Shown piece after piece: positions 7,147-14,171 of a DNA stretch of 14,171 nucleotides (within the stretch, counting starts at the first letter, position 1; every line of letters starts with the position of its first letter). The notes under the pieces were generated by a model, which saw nothing but the letters and a program-made list of their open reading frames with translations, did no database searches and was not told the DNA's origin. Position numbers and translations under genes: made by a program. The stretch comes from Chloroflexi bacterium UBA4733 (GTDB lineage Bacteria; Chloroflexota; UBA4733): contig DHIZ01000290.1 in assembly GCA_002404055.1 (NCBI GenBank), forward strand, positions 1 to 14,171, given 5' to 3'.

Positions 7147-8211
7147 ATGTGTGCGCAACGGCTGATTGATCCCCTGGACGGCATCCTGGCGCGCGCGGCG
7201 ACCGGAGCATCGCTGACGCTGCCGGAAACGCCGACGGCCTGGCAGGCATGGCGGCCCCAGGCGCTGGAGCGGGTGCGTCAGGCTCTGGCGCCGTGGCCGG
7301 AGCGGGTACCCCTGGCAGCCGAGGAAACGACGCGACACGATGCCGGCGACCACTGGCGCATCCGCGTGCTCTACGATAGCGACGCCTTCACGACAGTTCC
7401 GGCCTGGCTGCTCCTGCCCAAGGATCTGTCGTCCGGTGAGCGGCGCCCAGCACTGCTCTGCGCGCACGGGCACGGACGAGGCAAGGATGACCCGGCCGGC
7501 GTCATTGACCCTGCCCTGCCCGAAGAAGAGCGGCAACGCCAGGAAGAGAGCCTGCGCCGGCAGAACTACGATTACGCCCGGCAGTTCGTGCGCCGGGGCT
7601 ACGTCTGCCTGGCGCCGGATTGGCGCGGCTTCGGTGAGCGCACGCCACCGACCGAGTGGGTTCGGGGACGGCGCGACCCCTGCAACGTGTTGTACCTCGC
7701 CTACGGCTACCTCGGCTTCCAACTGCTCGCCCTCGACCTCTGGGACGGCATGCGCGGTATCGACTACCTGCAGTCGCGGCCTGAGGTGGACCCGGAGCGC
7801 ATTGGCTGCGTCGGTCTCTCCTTCGGCGGCACCATGACAACATACCTGACCGCCCTTGACAAGCGGATCAAGGCGGCCGTCGTCGCCTGCTACTTCAGCA
7901 CCGTCCGCCACGACGCGCTGACGATGCGCGGACGCGCCAACACCTGCGGCAACCAGTTCCTGCGTGACCTGCTGACCTTCGGTGACATCTCCACCGTCGC
8001 CGGCCTGATCGCGCCCCGTCCGCTACTGGCCGAGAGTGGCGAGTACGACGATTGCTTCGTGCTGGACGACGCGCTGCGCTGTTACGCGGAGGTACGCCAG
8101 GTATACACCGCGGCCGACGCCGCCGACCGCCTGCAACACGACGTGTTCCCGGGCCCCCACGCCTTCAGCGGCCGCATCGCCTTCGACTTCTTCGCCCACT
8201 GGCTGGGCTGA
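7147..8211 (+). CDS. Alpha/beta hydrolase, acetylxylan esterase/dienelactone hydrolase-like
   Basis: A 354-residue serine hydrolase resembling Abhydrolase_7 or acetyl-xylan-esterase-like families. A helical N-terminal region (1-60) precedes the fold. The oxyanion-side segment is LLCAHGHGRGKDD (103-115), the nucleophile elbow is GLSFGG with S225, the acid is D301 or D302 in SGEYDDCF, and the base is H338 in PGPHAFSG. No signal peptide is seen, so it probably acts inside the cell, removing acyl groups from sugars or other esters. The start at 7147 follows GAGAGGAG by about 10 nt; an ATG at 7126 overlaps that site and is less likely. It is divergent from the PhyH gene. Substrate preference is inference. 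Confidence 0.85.
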   Translation: MCAQRLIDPLDGILARAATGASLTLPETPTAWQAWRPQALERVRQALAPWPERVPLAAEETTRHDAGDHWRIRVLYDSDAFTTVPAWLLLPKDLSSGERRPALLCAHGHGRGKDDPAGVIDPALPEEERQRQEESLRRQNYDYARQFVRRGYVCLAPDWRGFGERTPPTEWVRGRRDPCNVLYLAYGYLGFQLLALDLWDGMRGIDYLQSRPEVDPERIGCVGLSFGGTMTTYLTALDKRIKAAVVACYFSTVRHDALTMRGRANTCGNQFLRDLLTFGDISTVAGLIAPRPLLAESGEYDDCFVLDDALRCYAEVRQVYTAADAADRLQHDVFPGPHAFSGRIAFDFFAHWLG

Positions 8212-8266
8212 GGCGTAGAGTAGTTACTGGTAGCGAACCTCCAAGAGTGTGCGGATGGCACGTGTA

Positions 8267-8388
8267 CCCGCCCCTGAACGGGCGGGCTAGCAGGACGAAC
8301 CCTGCTAAACAGGCTGCGCGGTCTCCGAAACGGTGTCCAGCCTGCTTCAGCAGGCTTGTCGATCGTAGCCCTACGATTTATCGTAGGG
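8267..8388. repeat. Cluster of four hairpins, REP-like repeat element
   Basis: Four inverted repeats are packed in 122 bp: CCCGCCC/GGGCGGG (8267-8286, 7-bp stem, 6-nt loop), TAGCAGG/CCTGCTA (8288-8307, 7-bp stem, 6-nt loop), AGCCTGC/GCAGGCT (8339-8356, 7-bp stem, loop TTCA) and CCCTACGA/TCGTAGGG (8369-8388, 8-bp stem, loop TTTA). An alternative stem pairs CAGGCTG (8310-8316) with CAGCCTG (8338-8344) and would exclude the third hairpin. The pattern of GTAGCC followed by a stem around GATTTATC matches, from memory, dispersed hairpin elements of cyanobacteria and Chloroflexota linked to REP-associated tyrosine transposases. No transposase is nearby. It sits between the hydrolase stop and the acyltransferase start and could also act as a terminator. 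Confidence 0.6.
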
Positions 8389-8481
8389 TGCGGACAGGCT
8401 CTGCGTCCATCCGTTGTGCGGCCCGAACTGCACAGCATGGTAGTGTCTGCCCAGGTGAGGAGCAGGAGCACCGGAGACTAT

Positions 8482-9753
8482 ATGGACTTGCACGCCGTCA
8501 TCGCAGCCTTGAAGATCACGTCCGAGGCCGAAGCTTTGGAGCCGGACTGGACGGCGTCGCTAGCGACTCTGCCCGTCGGACCGCTGGCCTTCCTACAACC
8601 GGCCTTCGTCCGCAACGCTGGCGAGGCAGCCGGACTGCCTGCGGAGATCATAGACAGAGCGTGCGCGACCGCCGCCAAAGTTGCCGCGACTGACGCTCTG
8701 CGCGCCCTGGCTTGGCATTGTCACTACTGCGTCTATCGCGCCCCGCACTATCCGCGAGCGGCGATCGCCGCCTGGCCCTCGCTGTCGGCTGCGCTCGGTG
8801 AGCGGGATACGCTGTTCTATCTGCTCATCCTGCTCTCCGGGATGCCCGAACTGCAGCGCCTGTATCGGGAGCACGGCGTCCCCGCCGACGTGGCCCGCGC
8901 CACATTGTTCGACATTGAGCGCTGGATGCATGTGCATCACGAGCGGCACGGCGACTGGGGTCTCGCCCCCGACCGCATCAACTGGCTGCGCAACCACATG
9001 CGCGGTGAATTGTATCAAGTCGGCCGGTTGCAGTTTCAATTCGGCGCCTTTGCCCCTGGCTTCCCCGTCTTCCGCCACCGCCGCACCGACCATGTGCTCG
9101 CGCTCGCCGGCGACGGCCTGCGCTTTCGCGCCGACGGTCAACTCGATGGCGCGGGCGGGGTCATCGACCCGGATACTGCCTGGATCGCCCATTTCGACCT
9201 TGGCGAATCCGATATTCGCGGCGTCCCCATCTCCCCTTTCGGCGCAGCACAGCGAGAGGAAGTCAGGCTGTCTCGGGCGGACTGGCAGCCTGCCCTGTCG
9301 CCGGGCGACCCTGTGCTGCACCTGCACATCCCCGCCGGCGGCCCGATGGACTTTGACGCCTGCGGCCAGTCTCTGCAGCAGGCCCTGGAGTTCTTTTCCC
9401 GGCACTTCCCGCAGCAGCCGTTCGTCGCGTTCGCCTGCAGTTCCTGGCTGCTCGACGCGCAGCTCGAGCAGATGCTGCCGCCAGCGTCGAACCTCGTTCG
9501 TTTCTTGCGGGAGACGTACCTGCTGCCAGCACGCTCCGGTGGCGCCGGCACGCTGGAGCGCGTCTTCGGCGCCGCCAGCATTGATCCGCACACGGCGCCG
9601 CGCGATACGACCCTACGCCGGGCCATCGCCGACCATCTACTGGCCGGCGGCCACTTGCGCGGCGCCCGCTGCTTCCTCTTCCCGCGTGACCTGGACTGGG
9701 GCAGCCAGGTCTACCGCCAGCGGCTCATTCCCACGCCTGCCGATCTCAGATAA
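8482..9753 (+). CDS. Acyltransferase domain protein (NAT_N plus GNAT-like C domain)
   Basis: A 423-residue two-domain protein resembling the family with an N-acyltransferase N-terminal domain (about 1-160, helical: ALAWHCHYCVYRAPHYP, FYLLILLSGMPELQRLYREHGVP) and a GNAT-like C-terminal domain (about 170-400: LYQVGRLQFQF at 177-187, LHLHIPAGGPMDFDAC at 279-294, FVAFACSSWLLD at 314-325, LPPASNLVRFLRETY). Such proteins are thought to transfer an acyl group, but reactions are largely uncharacterised. The start at 8482 follows GGAG by about 5 nt, with further GA-rich sequence upstream. It converges on the SGNH-hydrolase gene. A fragment of a second copy lies at 12910-13092. Pairing of an acyltransferase with esterase genes may reflect acylation and deacylation of a shared metabolite, which is inference. 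Confidence 0.78.
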   Translation: MDLHAVIAALKITSEAEALEPDWTASLATLPVGPLAFLQPAFVRNAGEAAGLPAEIIDRACATAAKVAATDALRALAWHCHYCVYRAPHYPRAAIAAWPSLSAALGERDTLFYLLILLSGMPELQRLYREHGVPADVARATLFDIERWMHVHHERHGDWGLAPDRINWLRNHMRGELYQVGRLQFQFGAFAPGFPVFRHRRTDHVLALAGDGLRFRADGQLDGAGGVIDPDTAWIAHFDLGESDIRGVPISPFGAAQREEVRLSRADWQPALSPGDPVLHLHIPAGGPMDFDACGQSLQQALEFFSRHFPQQPFVAFACSSWLLDAQLEQMLPPASNLVRFLRETYLLPARSGGAGTLERVFGAASIDPHTAPRDTTLRRAIADHLLAGGHLRGARCFLFPRDLDWGSQVYRQRLIPTPADLR

Positions 9754-9786
9754 GTCGATAACCAGCGGTTGTGCGGTTCGGCGTCA

Positions 9787-9806
9787 CCCGGCGCTCAAAC
9801 ACCGGG
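9787..9806. terminator. Weak hairpin between convergent genes
   Basis: CCCGG (9787-9791) and CCGGG (9802-9806) form a 5-bp stem with a 10-nt loop, placed in the 55-bp gap between the acyltransferase and SGNH-hydrolase stop codons. It could serve both strands as a terminator, but it lacks a T run on either strand. Confidence 0.3.
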
Positions 9807-9808
9807 AT

Positions 9809-11539
9809 CTATGTGTCAACCTTCATAAGCCAGCGCTGAAACCAGGCCAGCAGTTCGGTGCGCATCTGGGGCGTGACGGTGTGTCCCGTGTCGGGGTAAA
9901 GGACGCTGCGGAAACGTTCGGGCGCGCCGAGCGCCGCGTAGACGGCGCTGACCTGCGTGTCAAGTTCCCGGACGCCGTCCGCCGGCGAGCCTGCATCCAG
10001 TTCGCCGGTCAAGGCCAGGAAGGGCCGTGGCGCGATCAGGGCCAGCACTCCTTCCGTGTCGAAGTGCTGGAGCAACGCCTGCACGAAATAGTAGATGCCG
10101 TGCTGACGCAGCTCGCCGTGGGCGATGAGGTTCTGGTAGCGGGTGAGGCAGGCGATGGCCACCGTGGCGGTGACGCGCGCATCCACGGCGGCAAGCCACC
10201 AGGCTCGCGTGCTGCCCATGCTCATCCCCGTCGCGCCAATGCGCCCGGCGTCTACCTCGGGACGACTGCACAGGTAGTCCAGGGCGATCTGGTCATCGCG
10301 GACGAACATGCCCCAGAGTGTCCGCCCAAACCAGAGGTGCAGCTTGAAAAGACTCTCCTGTTCCGCCCGCCCCGTCTCCAGCGGGCCTGCCGGACCAGTA
10401 CCCACCCGGTTGCCGTGCCAGTAGGCGTCCGGCGCCAGCACCACGTAGCCGGAGCGCACCAGGGCCTCGCCCAGCGGCACGCTGCCGCCGTTGGTGTGCG
10501 GCATGAGCACCTGCGTCTTGTCCGGCGTCGAGGAATGCAGCCAGAGTACCGCTGGCGCCGGCGTTTGCCGGCGCTCCGGGATGAGTAGGAGCGCCGTGAC
10601 CTCGCCATCCACGCCGTTGTCGAGCGCGACCACTTCCACTGCATAGCCGTCCCGCAACTCCCGCGACACGAGCCGGGCACGGGGACGGGACGGCCTCGGT
10701 GGCAGGTCGCCCAGTGAGGCCAGCACCGTCTGCAGTACCTCCGGCCGACGCGCCTGCCAGGTAGCGGCATCTTCCGGCGTGAGGAAGGGAGGCGTCTGCA
10801 GATCCCGGTAGGCTGCCGGGACGGCGGCACCGCGCTCCATCTGCCGGCGGGTGTAGGCGGCTGCGCTCTCAGCGCCGCCAGCCGAGGCCGGCGCCGGCTG
10901 GGCACGGCCGATGGTCAACTGGCGCAGCACGCAGTCGGCCACCGCTTCGGCCAGCCGTTCGTAGCCCGCCGGTGTGTAGTGCGTGCCGTCAGCCATCAGG
11001 AGTTCGGCGCTTCCCGCCTGGGTGACGATCCCGTGCAGGTCGTCGACAGTCATCCCCGCTGCCCGCATCACGGCAATGGCGGCGGCATTATAGCGCTGCA
11101 CATCGTCCTCGAAGCGATCAAAGTCGGCGCCACGGCGGGCGTGCCGGTCGTCGAGGATGGGGGTGGTAGTGGCGAACAGCAACGTAGCAGTCGTTTCGGC
11201 GCGCAGGCGCCGGACGATCTCCGTCAGGTTCGCCGTATAGGCGTCGAGTGGTACCTGGTACTGCCGGCCGTCCCGCGAGCGCTTGAGATCGTGCAGGCCA
11301 CAATTGAAGTGGACAAGCTCCGGCTGCTCCTGCACCACCCACGCGACCAGATGCTCCAGCACATTGCGACTGTCACCGCCGTTGGCCGGTGGAGGCAGCA
11401 CGACGGCCTGCCCGGTGAGACGGTCGACGACAAGGGCGGCGTAGCCCAGGCAGACGGAGTCACCCACCAGCACCACTTTCGGCGGCATGCTCGTTGACAC
11501 AGGTACCGCGCTCGCCAGCGGCGCGGAGATCATGTTCAT
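9809..11539 (-). CDS. Two-domain hydrolase: SGNH/GDSL hydrolase fused to alpha/beta hydrolase
   Basis: A 576-residue protein joining two esterase folds. Residues 20-208 are an SGNH hydrolase with the nucleophile motif GDS (S28), block III CGLHDL (80-85) and the acid-base DGTH (D184, H187) before YTPAG. A linker rich in Ala and Pro (211-230) leads to residues 245-572, an alpha/beta hydrolase of the dienelactone or acetylxylan esterase kind, with VLWLHSS (331-337), nucleophile elbow GMSMG (S440), acid D515 in TGELDAG and base H553 in DTGHTVT. All six catalytic positions appear intact. No signal peptide is seen. The ATG at 11539 is preferred because AAGGAGG ends 6 nt before it; an ATG at 11545 directly abuts that site. 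It follows the lipoprotein gene by about 57 bp on the same strand, suggesting an operon. Deacylation of acetylated oligosaccharides is a plausible role. Confidence 0.85.
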   Translation of the reverse strand: MNMISAPLASAVPVSTSMPPKVVLVGDSVCLGYAALVVDRLTGQAVVLPPPANGGDSRNVLEHLVAWVVQEQPELVHFNCGLHDLKRSRDGRQYQVPLDAYTANLTEIVRRLRAETTATLLFATTTPILDDRHARRGADFDRFEDDVQRYNAAAIAVMRAAGMTVDDLHGIVTQAGSAELLMADGTHYTPAGYERLAEAVADCVLRQLTIGRAQPAPASAGGAESAAAYTRRQMERGAAVPAAYRDLQTPPFLTPEDAATWQARRPEVLQTVLASLGDLPPRPSRPRARLVSRELRDGYAVEVVALDNGVDGEVTALLLIPERRQTPAPAVLWLHSSTPDKTQVLMPHTNGGSVPLGEALVRSGYVVLAPDAYWHGNRVGTGPAGPLETGRAEQESLFKLHLWFGRTLWGMFVRDDQIALDYLCSRPEVDAGRIGATGMSMGSTRAWWLAAVDARVTATVAIACLTRYQNLIAHGELRQHGIYYFVQALLQHFDTEGVLALIAPRPFLALTGELDAGSPADGVRELDTQVSAVYAALGAPERFRSVLYPDTGHTVTPQMRTELLAWFQRWLMKVDT

Positions 11540-11596
11540 GCGCATCCTCCTTGCCCTAGAACGCCGGCTAGAGCTCCTGATACGGCCGAGGCGCCA

Positions 11597-12888
11597 TCAT
11601 CCCACCTCTGCACCCTGCAGCAGGGTATTGATGCGCGGCACCAGCCGGGTCACGCCATCCTTGGCGGAGCGCTGGCCGAGGAACACCGGCGTCAGTTCCT
11701 CCGCGTTCGCCTTTTCCATGTCCGTCCACACCGTCGTGTACTGCGTCACCACGCCGTACTGCGGCAGGTCCAGATAACTCGCGATGCTGGCCGGCAGCTT
11801 GTCCGTCTGCAAGAAGGCAGGCGAGTTGGCCACGCTCTTGAGCACTGGTACGCCGCGGCCCAAGGTGGTGATCGTCGTCTGCCCCTCTGGACCCACGACG
11901 TAGCGCAGCAGCCCCCAGGCGGCATCGCCCGCTTTCGTGGCGGCATTCATCGAGATGGAGTCCGGCCAGAGCGGGGCGGCACGCTTCTTCTGCATCGGCA
12001 TTGGGACGACATCCCAGTCAATGTCTTTGATCTGACTGCGCAGATCGAAGAAGTACGGCGGCGTCGCAATCATCGCGGCCTTGCTCTGGGCGAAGAGGGT
12101 GGTATCGTCGGCGTTGTTGGCCGCCTTGCGTTCCTCCGGCGTCGGGCCGACGTGGTGGACATTCGGCAGATCCGCGTAGAACTGCAAGCCTTCGGTCGCC
12201 GCTGCCGTATCCAGCACGCACTGCTTGAGGTCCTCGGAGAGCACCTGGCCACCGTTCTGCCAGACCCACATGCGCCAGCGCGTCCAGGAGTAGCCGGTGA
12301 GCGGGAAGCCCCACTGTGTCGTTTTGCCGTTGCTCTTGACCGTTAGCTTCTGGGCGGTGTCCAGAAAGGCGTTCCAGTTCCAGGATGGGTCCTTCCAGTC
12401 GACCGGCGGGAAGGGGATGCCGGCGGCGCGGAACAACTGCTTGTTGTAGGCGATGCTCTGCGTCAGCCAGTGCTGCGGAAAGCCGTAGAGCTTGCCGTGA
12501 TACTTGAGGCCGCGCTGAACTGCTGCCCTACCTTCTCCCAGATGGCCTTCTCGTTGTTGTCGCCGAAGAACGAGAAGCGGATACCCCCATTCGCCTTGGC
12601 CACGGAAGACACGCTGGCCGCGACCGCCGTCGTGCTGGCGGCAGCACTCGTGGTGACGGTCCCGGCGGTTCGGACGGCGCTGGATGCAGTTGCCGGGACG
12701 TTACCGCCGCTCGCGGAAGTGGACTGCTGCACGCTGACGCTGGCCGCAGTGGCGGTGCTTACTGCGCCGCCACCGCAGGCAGCGAGCGACAACGCACCGG
12801 CCAGCCCGGCGAAGCAGATCAGCGCTCGCCGCCGGGACATACCGTTGGGTTTCTCCGCCCCACGATCAGTCGATGCTTGTTGAGGCAT
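11597..12888 (-). pseudogene. Extracellular solute-binding protein family 1 (ABC sugar-binding lipoprotein), internal deletion and frameshift
   Basis: The gene starts at 12888 (ribosome binding site AAGGAG) and encodes a twin-arginine-like lipoprotein signal (SRRRALICFAG, then lipobox LAAC with C38), a long Ser/Thr/Ala/Val linker, and the start of the mature domain (RFSFFGDNNEKAIWEKVGQQF). Near 12520-12530 the frame breaks. The -1/+1 shifted frame continues at once with GLKYHGKLYGFPQHWLTQSIAYNKQLF and runs to the stop at 11597 with typical C-terminal features (FAQSKAAMIATPPY, AAWGLLRYVVG, LLQGAEVG). In the family about 70-80 residues normally lie between these two parts (the TKLQTMIAGG and PDV region), so this is a deletion plus frameshift, not a single-base error. 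If real, it cannot bind sugar. No ABC permease or ATPase gene accompanies it. An assembly error at this point is the alternative. Confidence 0.75.
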
Positions 12889-12909
12889 TCATCCTGCTCC
12901 TTCTGTTGA

Positions 12910-13092
12910 CGGGTCGTTAGCAACTACCCAGCCCCAGTCTATCCGCCCGCGGCGATCACCGCCTGGCCCTCGCTGTCGGCTGCGCTCGATGAGCGGCAGA
13001 CGCTTTTCTATCTGCTCACCCTGGGGCGGCTCGCCGCCACACCTGCCGATCTCTGGCACAGTATAGACTATGGTCCACAGATGAGGCGATAG
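12910..13092 (+). pseudogene. Remnant of a second acyltransferase (NAT_N/GNAT-like) gene
   Basis: A frame open from 12910 to the stop at 13090-13092 reads VYPPAAITAWPSLSAALDER and then QTLFYLLTLGRLAATPADLW. Nucleotides 12949-13023 match 8758-8832 of the intact acyltransferase gene at 69 of 75 positions. The sequence then jumps to the equivalent of its last ten codons (GRLAATPADL against QRLIPTPADL, intact gene from 9718). So about 885 bp, a multiple of three, is missing between the two parts, and the first 90 or so codons are missing too. There is no start codon with a ribosome binding site. It is a degraded paralogue lying directly upstream of the M14-like gene, whose leader it overlaps. Confidence 0.7.
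13061..13073 (+). promoter_or_regulatory. Near copy of the 13-bp motif before the M14-like gene
   Basis: GTATAGACTATGG lies 28 nt before the ATG and differs at two positions from GTATAGTCTGTGG at 7104-7116, which sits 30 nt before another gene of the cluster. TATAGA could be a -10 box. The site lies inside the acyltransferase remnant. Confidence 0.3.
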
Positions 13093-13101
13093 GAGCAAGG
13101 C

Positions 13102-14079
13102 ATGGACACAACGCAGTGGCTCGCTATGCCGCAACAGGTTGAAGCCCAGGTTTTGCGCTGGGAGCGCGCCTTCTCTCACCTGCTGCGCGTCGAGTATCTC
13201 ACGCAGTACACCGGTCAGCGCTGTTTTGCGCTGACCGTGGGCCCGATGGGTGACGCTCCTGGCCAACGTCCTGCTGCCTGGGTCTGCGTGCCGCATGCCC
13301 ATGAGCCGGCCGGTACTGCCGCGATCATGGATATCATCGAACAACTCCTGACCGGCCGCGACCTGGCCGGGCGGCCAGCGGACTTCGACTACCTCGCAGC
13401 GCGGCAGCGCCTCTTTGTCACCTTCAATCCCGATGCCAACCCTGGCGGGCGAGCCTGGGCTCCCTGCCTCTGGTGGGACGGCTCCAAATACACCAATGAG
13501 GAGTTCTGGACCTGGATGCGCGGCGTGGATCCTCAGACACTCGGCATGTGGCAGCGCGTTGCCCGCTGGAGCCTGCACGAGCAACAGCCGCTACGCCGCG
13601 GCATCGTCTATGAACAGTTGAACGCGCACGAGTTCGTCGAGCCGAACCGTGATCCTGGTTCGTCACTGGTACGCCTGTTCCGCCGTATGGACGCCCAGTA
13701 CCAATTCGCGCTTTCGCTGCACCTGCACCAGACCGAATTTGTGGGCTCGACGCACAGCTGCATGATCAACTTGCCGGTGCTGCAGGCGGAGCTACCGGAG
13801 CAAATCCAGGCGGAGAACGTGGCCTGGGGCCAGGCTATCATCCAGCGCTGGCAGCGCCTGGGCGCAGCAGCGATGCCGGAGCCCCGCTCCTTCCCCTACC
13901 AGGCCGACACCGAGTCGATCCGCTGGTTCCGGGAATGTTGGGGGCATGCCCAGCACCGAGCGCCCGAGCTCGTCGTGGAAGTGCAGAATAATAGCCCCCG
14001 CACGCCGCCGGAGCAGCAACTGGCGCTGGAACAGGCGGCGGTTAAGGTCACCATCGAGCGACTGCTTCAGATTGGCTGA
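13102..14079 (+). CDS. M14-like zinc carboxypeptidase family protein
   Basis: A 325-residue protein with the zinc-site layout of peptidase family M14: HAHE (H65, E68) in VPHAHEPAGTAA, a downstream histidine in SLHLHQTEF (H207 or H209), and the catalytic glutamate candidate E293 in LVVEVQNNSP. FVTFNPDANPGGRAW (105-119) resembles the NPDG..R substrate segment of the family. No signal peptide is seen, so unlike secreted digestive carboxypeptidases it probably acts in the cytoplasm on a peptide or an amide or ester-linked small molecule. The start at 13102 is preceded by AGGAG at good spacing. The family-level call is fairly firm; the substrate is unknown and it may not be a true peptidase. Confidence 0.75.
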   Translation: MDTTQWLAMPQQVEAQVLRWERAFSHLLRVEYLTQYTGQRCFALTVGPMGDAPGQRPAAWVCVPHAHEPAGTAAIMDIIEQLLTGRDLAGRPADFDYLAARQRLFVTFNPDANPGGRAWAPCLWWDGSKYTNEEFWTWMRGVDPQTLGMWQRVARWSLHEQQPLRRGIVYEQLNAHEFVEPNRDPGSSLVRLFRRMDAQYQFALSLHLHQTEFVGSTHSCMINLPVLQAELPEQIQAENVAWGQAIIQRWQRLGAAAMPEPRSFPYQADTESIRWFRECWGHAQHRAPELVVEVQNNSPRTPPEQQLALEQAAVKVTIERLLQIG

Positions 14080-14171
14080 GGCCAAAGGCGCTCCGACTCC
14101 GAGGCACGGACAAGGCGCCTCAGGATCAATACGTTTCGGCTAGCGCCGTGAGAGGTGAAGAGCAGGGCCGC
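14080..14171. other. End of window, no gene seen
   Basis: After the M14-like gene stop, 92 bp remain. The sequence GAGAGGTGAAGAG near 14150 could be a ribosome binding site for a gene starting beyond the window, but no start codon is included. Confidence 0.3.

Noticed and set aside
8267..8388. CRISPR array
   Set aside because: The hairpins differ from each other in sequence and have no regular repeat-spacer pattern; no cas genes are present.
8681..10588. 635-codon plus-strand frame spanning the acyltransferase and the SGNH-hydrolase gene
   Set aside because: It is out of frame with the first and antisense to the second, both of which carry clear family motifs; its product is low-complexity Ser/Arg/Pro-rich.

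Overview
The window is high-GC bacterial DNA that reads as a carbohydrate-catabolism neighbourhood. It holds a FadR-type GntR regulator, a GH20/GH67-like glycoside hydrolase, an NAD(P)-dependent Gfo/Idh/MocA oxidoreductase, an aldo/keto reductase, a phytanoyl-CoA-type dioxygenase, two esterase-type alpha/beta hydrolases (one fused to an SGNH hydrolase), a NAT_N/GNAT-like acyltransferase, a family-1 solute-binding lipoprotein and an M14-like metallopeptidase. This gene mix, the Ser/Thr/Ala/Val-rich linker after the lipoprotein cysteine and the hairpin-type repeats suggest a soil or thermophilic member of the Chloroflexota. That assignment is inference; no rRNA or other marker is present.

Layout. 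110-2329 (-) is the glycoside hydrolase. It is divergent from the GntR regulator (2439-3182, +) across a short region with a near-consensus promoter overlapped by a palindromic operator candidate. Next on the + strand are the Gfo/Idh/MocA gene (3305-4333), a 78-residue stump of a glycosyl-hydrolase-like gene (4448-4684), about 540 bp without an intact gene that holds a 101-bp palindromic MITE-like element and several hairpins, and the aldo/keto reductase (5227-6240). The PhyH dioxygenase (6270-7022, -) is divergent from an alpha/beta hydrolase (7147-8211, +). A cluster of four hairpins resembling REP-type repeats (8267-8388) precedes the acyltransferase (8482-9753, +). On the minus strand a broken solute-binding lipoprotein gene (12888 to 11597) leads into the SGNH-alpha/beta hydrolase fusion (11539 to 9809). 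Upstream of the lipoprotein lies a shrunken second copy of the acyltransferase gene (12910-13092, +), followed by the M14-like gene (13102-14079, +).

Working together (inference): the glycoside hydrolase would release a sugar, the two ester hydrolases would remove acyl groups, and the oxidoreductase and aldo/keto reductase would process the sugar, with the GntR protein sensing a product. The solute-binding protein would have fed an ABC importer, but no permease or ATPase gene is visible.

The most unusual aspect is decay. Three genes look shortened: the glycosyl hydrolase stump, the lipoprotein with an internal out-of-frame deletion, and the acyltransferase remnant with an in-frame deletion of about 0.9 kb. 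The palindromic element lies just after the stump. No CRISPR array, tRNA, rRNA or recognisable transposase gene was seen. No convincingly new multi-gene system was found; the best leads are the palindromic element, the hairpin cluster, the acyltransferase remnant and the hydrolase fusion.
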